Assembly (NCBI GenBank): GCA_038503035.1
Contig: JAVSML010021659.1
Span: 1 to 64,000 of the forward strand
Direction: 5' to 3'
DNA: 64,000 bases
Origin: Crocodylus rhombifer
Lineage: Eukaryota > Chordata > Crocodylia > Crocodylidae
Shown: in pieces, positions 62,007 to 64,000 of the stretch
Numbering within the stretch: the first letter of the stretch is position 1
Layout of the letters: each line of letters starts with the position of its first letter
The notes under the pieces: generated by a model
The model's database searches: none
The model's input: only the letters and a program-made list of their open reading frames with translations
What the model was told of the DNA's origin: nothing
Program-made: the position numbers and the translations under genes

Positions 62007-64000
62007 CACCACGCCACCCAAGGGTTTTGCAGCTGTTGCAAGTGAATGTGAGACAAGGCCCTATGCCTGAATTTCTGCAATTGATAATGCTTGTTTTTAG
62101 GCTAATTACATCTTGTGTTATACACATGGACTTACACATGTACTGTTTTTCTTTCTTTGATTTTGCAGTCTAGAAATCAATAAAAAGCACTTACCTGCTA
62201 AGTGTGGTATTTGATGTCAAACCAAACTGCACAGGACACGTTGGGGATACTGCCAAGTATTTGGGTAAAAGGTGGATTCACAGAATAAATAACAGCAGTA
62301 AAGATGTCACTGTATAATGAGAAGATCCTCTCCCATGGTGTAGGCAACACATCAGTAAGAGAAAGGGAGGCTAGAGCTTACTTGCAGCAGTCTTATCTGT
62401 ATTATGATCCCTAGACCTCTGATGGATCAGAGCCAATTGTTTTACACCAGAAGAGCCCCTGTGCTTTAAATATACTTATACTTGTGCATGTCTACACATG
62501 CACTTGAATGCACAGTAGCTTATTCTACTGCACATTAAATTGTCATGTAAAAAAAAAGGTAATTACACTAATATGCAGTAAAATAAGCTACTGCACATTA
62601 AGCATCACTTTCGCTACTGAGCATTAGAGCAGCCTAATGTACTTTTATTTAGTACCTCACGTTGGAGGTACTAAATTTAATGCACATTTGGAAAAGCACA
62701 TTAATGCACATGTAGACATGCCCCCTGGGTTACATTTCTTCTCCCCCCATCTATATCAAAGAGTCACTGCCATTTAAATTGTCACTTGGCCCATCATGTC
62801 AAGAATTCAGTGTGAACCCAATTTCTGTCAACCTCCACATTCCCGTGTCCCCTATTCTTTGCCATACAAGGGACTCTGTGTATATCTGTTCCTCCCTCCC
62901 ATGAAGGCAAATGTCTTTGATTTCCTCCCCATCCTTCCAAGGGCTATCTGTGTACCCATATTCTCCCCCTTTCCATTTGAAATCTCCGTTTCTCCCATAC
63001 CGCGTTGAACTCAGCAGGACTTCTCTGTGCACCCAATCTTCTCCTTTCCCTGTACCAGGAGTTCTGGGCCCCTCTATTCATGTGTCTGCTATCTCCTTTT
63101 TTTCTTTTACTTCTACTTGTTTTTAAAATTGGACAATCAGCAGAACTGAGCTAGGGACCTGCTAGCTGGAATGTTAATGGTTGACAGTTACACAAAGTAT
63201 CTGCAAAGTAGATGTCAGAGGGATTCCATGGGTTCCCACATTGCCTACCTTTGGATTTTTTAGTTTTAACAAAATCAATAGGAATCTGGCCACAGATGTC
63301 AACAACACTCTTTGAAATTTTGCAATTGATTGGCCGCAACATTCGAAGCTTAGTGCATGAGAAACAGACAAAGAAGTCCCACTGAGTTGAGTGTTTCATA
63401 CTAGTCCTGCCAGAAAATGGTGGTTATACAAGCTGATTAGAAAAATTAAGAAGTGATCAGAATTCAGGATTGCTCTCATATACCTCTCCTCTCAAACTAC
63501 TATATTCAGATGTTACTTAGGCAAGCTATCAACATAACCACTGGGTGGCTCTGCTGTCTCACTATTTGGGCTTGATATTTAGCAAAAATATATTATTCTC
63601 TGAAAGTTGTTGGGTTCAAGAAAGTTCATCCACTGTTGCTTACAAGCATGTAAATATACAATCTAATGATGAATGTCATGTAGGGTTACAGTATTCTTAA
63701 TGGATATATCAAGCTACCGAATATATATTATATTTTCAACCTGTTATGCTAAATTAACATGCCAAATGCTTTACAAATCCATTAGCTTCTACTGACATGG
63801 CAAAATATTTTAATTAAATGATGACAGTATTACAACTATTCAGGCTCGCTAATGGAGATAAACATGGTCTTCAAGTATCTATGAGGACACAATTTATGGG
63901 ATTTTAAAGTATCACTGTGGTACTAGTAGTTTCCCAGATTGTTAGTGAAAACAGCCTTTGTACCAATAGCCCATTGTTAGGAACTGTGCCATGTTGGCAG
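62007..64000. other. Intergenic right flank
   Basis: Apart from the MITE at 62484-62724, I see no gene, RNA or clear repeat. A C/T-rich segment at 62720-63120 yields short ORFs on both strands with no similarity. Confidence 0.7.
62484..62724. mobile_element. MITE with well-matched termini
   Basis: gcatgtctacacatgcac at the left and gcacatgtagacatgc at the right form a clear terminal inverted repeat. The interior has repeated actgcacattaa motifs. It lies about 2 kb upstream of the SNHG8 promoter. Confidence 0.7.

Overview
This is a vertebrate nuclear genome window and is probably crocodilian. The evidence is a multi-exon gene with large introns, CR1 LINE 3' ends of the type abundant in crocodilian genomes, a Tx1-like LINE, a Penelope-like element, and many short inverted-repeat elements whose termini read gggcacatctac or similar. 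A turtle is the next best guess. Species cannot be fixed by eye.

The left 51 kb holds the 3' part of PRSS12 (neurotrypsin) on the + strand. Seven exons are recognisable at 2071-2267, 9213-9354, 25400-25605, 28661-28739, 37911-38033, 47562-47842 and 48007-48314. All splice sites are GT/AG and all phases join in frame. Together they give 444 residues plus a stop: the second half of one SRCR domain, one complete SRCR domain, the zymogen-activation linker and a complete trypsin-type domain with His, Asp and Ser in place. Upstream exons (signal peptide, kringle, earlier SRCR domains) lie outside the window to the left. The 3'UTR carries a (CA)n tract broken by a 10-N assembly gap and probably ends near 50.9 kb.

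About 9 kb further on, at 60.05-60.87 kb, a CpG island contains a 130-nt minus-strand H/ACA snoRNA at 60273-60144 that I identify as SNORA24. It has an H box, an ACA box and two well-formed hairpins. A TATA box and a 5'TOP start (CTTCCTCTTT at 60473) lie just upstream, so the host is the SNHG8 non-coding RNA gene, convergent with PRSS12 as in human. The other side of the island has a cluster of CRE/ATF sites and may be a divergent promoter.

The rest is intronic or intergenic DNA built largely from decayed transposable elements: CR1 fragments (one about 1.7 kb with RT), a 3.75-kb Tx1-like LINE with endonuclease, RT and poly(A) tail, a Penelope-like fragment with a GIY-YIG region, several GC-rich fold-back DNA elements, hAT-like and MITE elements, and microsatellites. 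I see no new protein-coding system. The most informative signals are the SNHG8/SNORA24 locus and the family of long fold-back elements.
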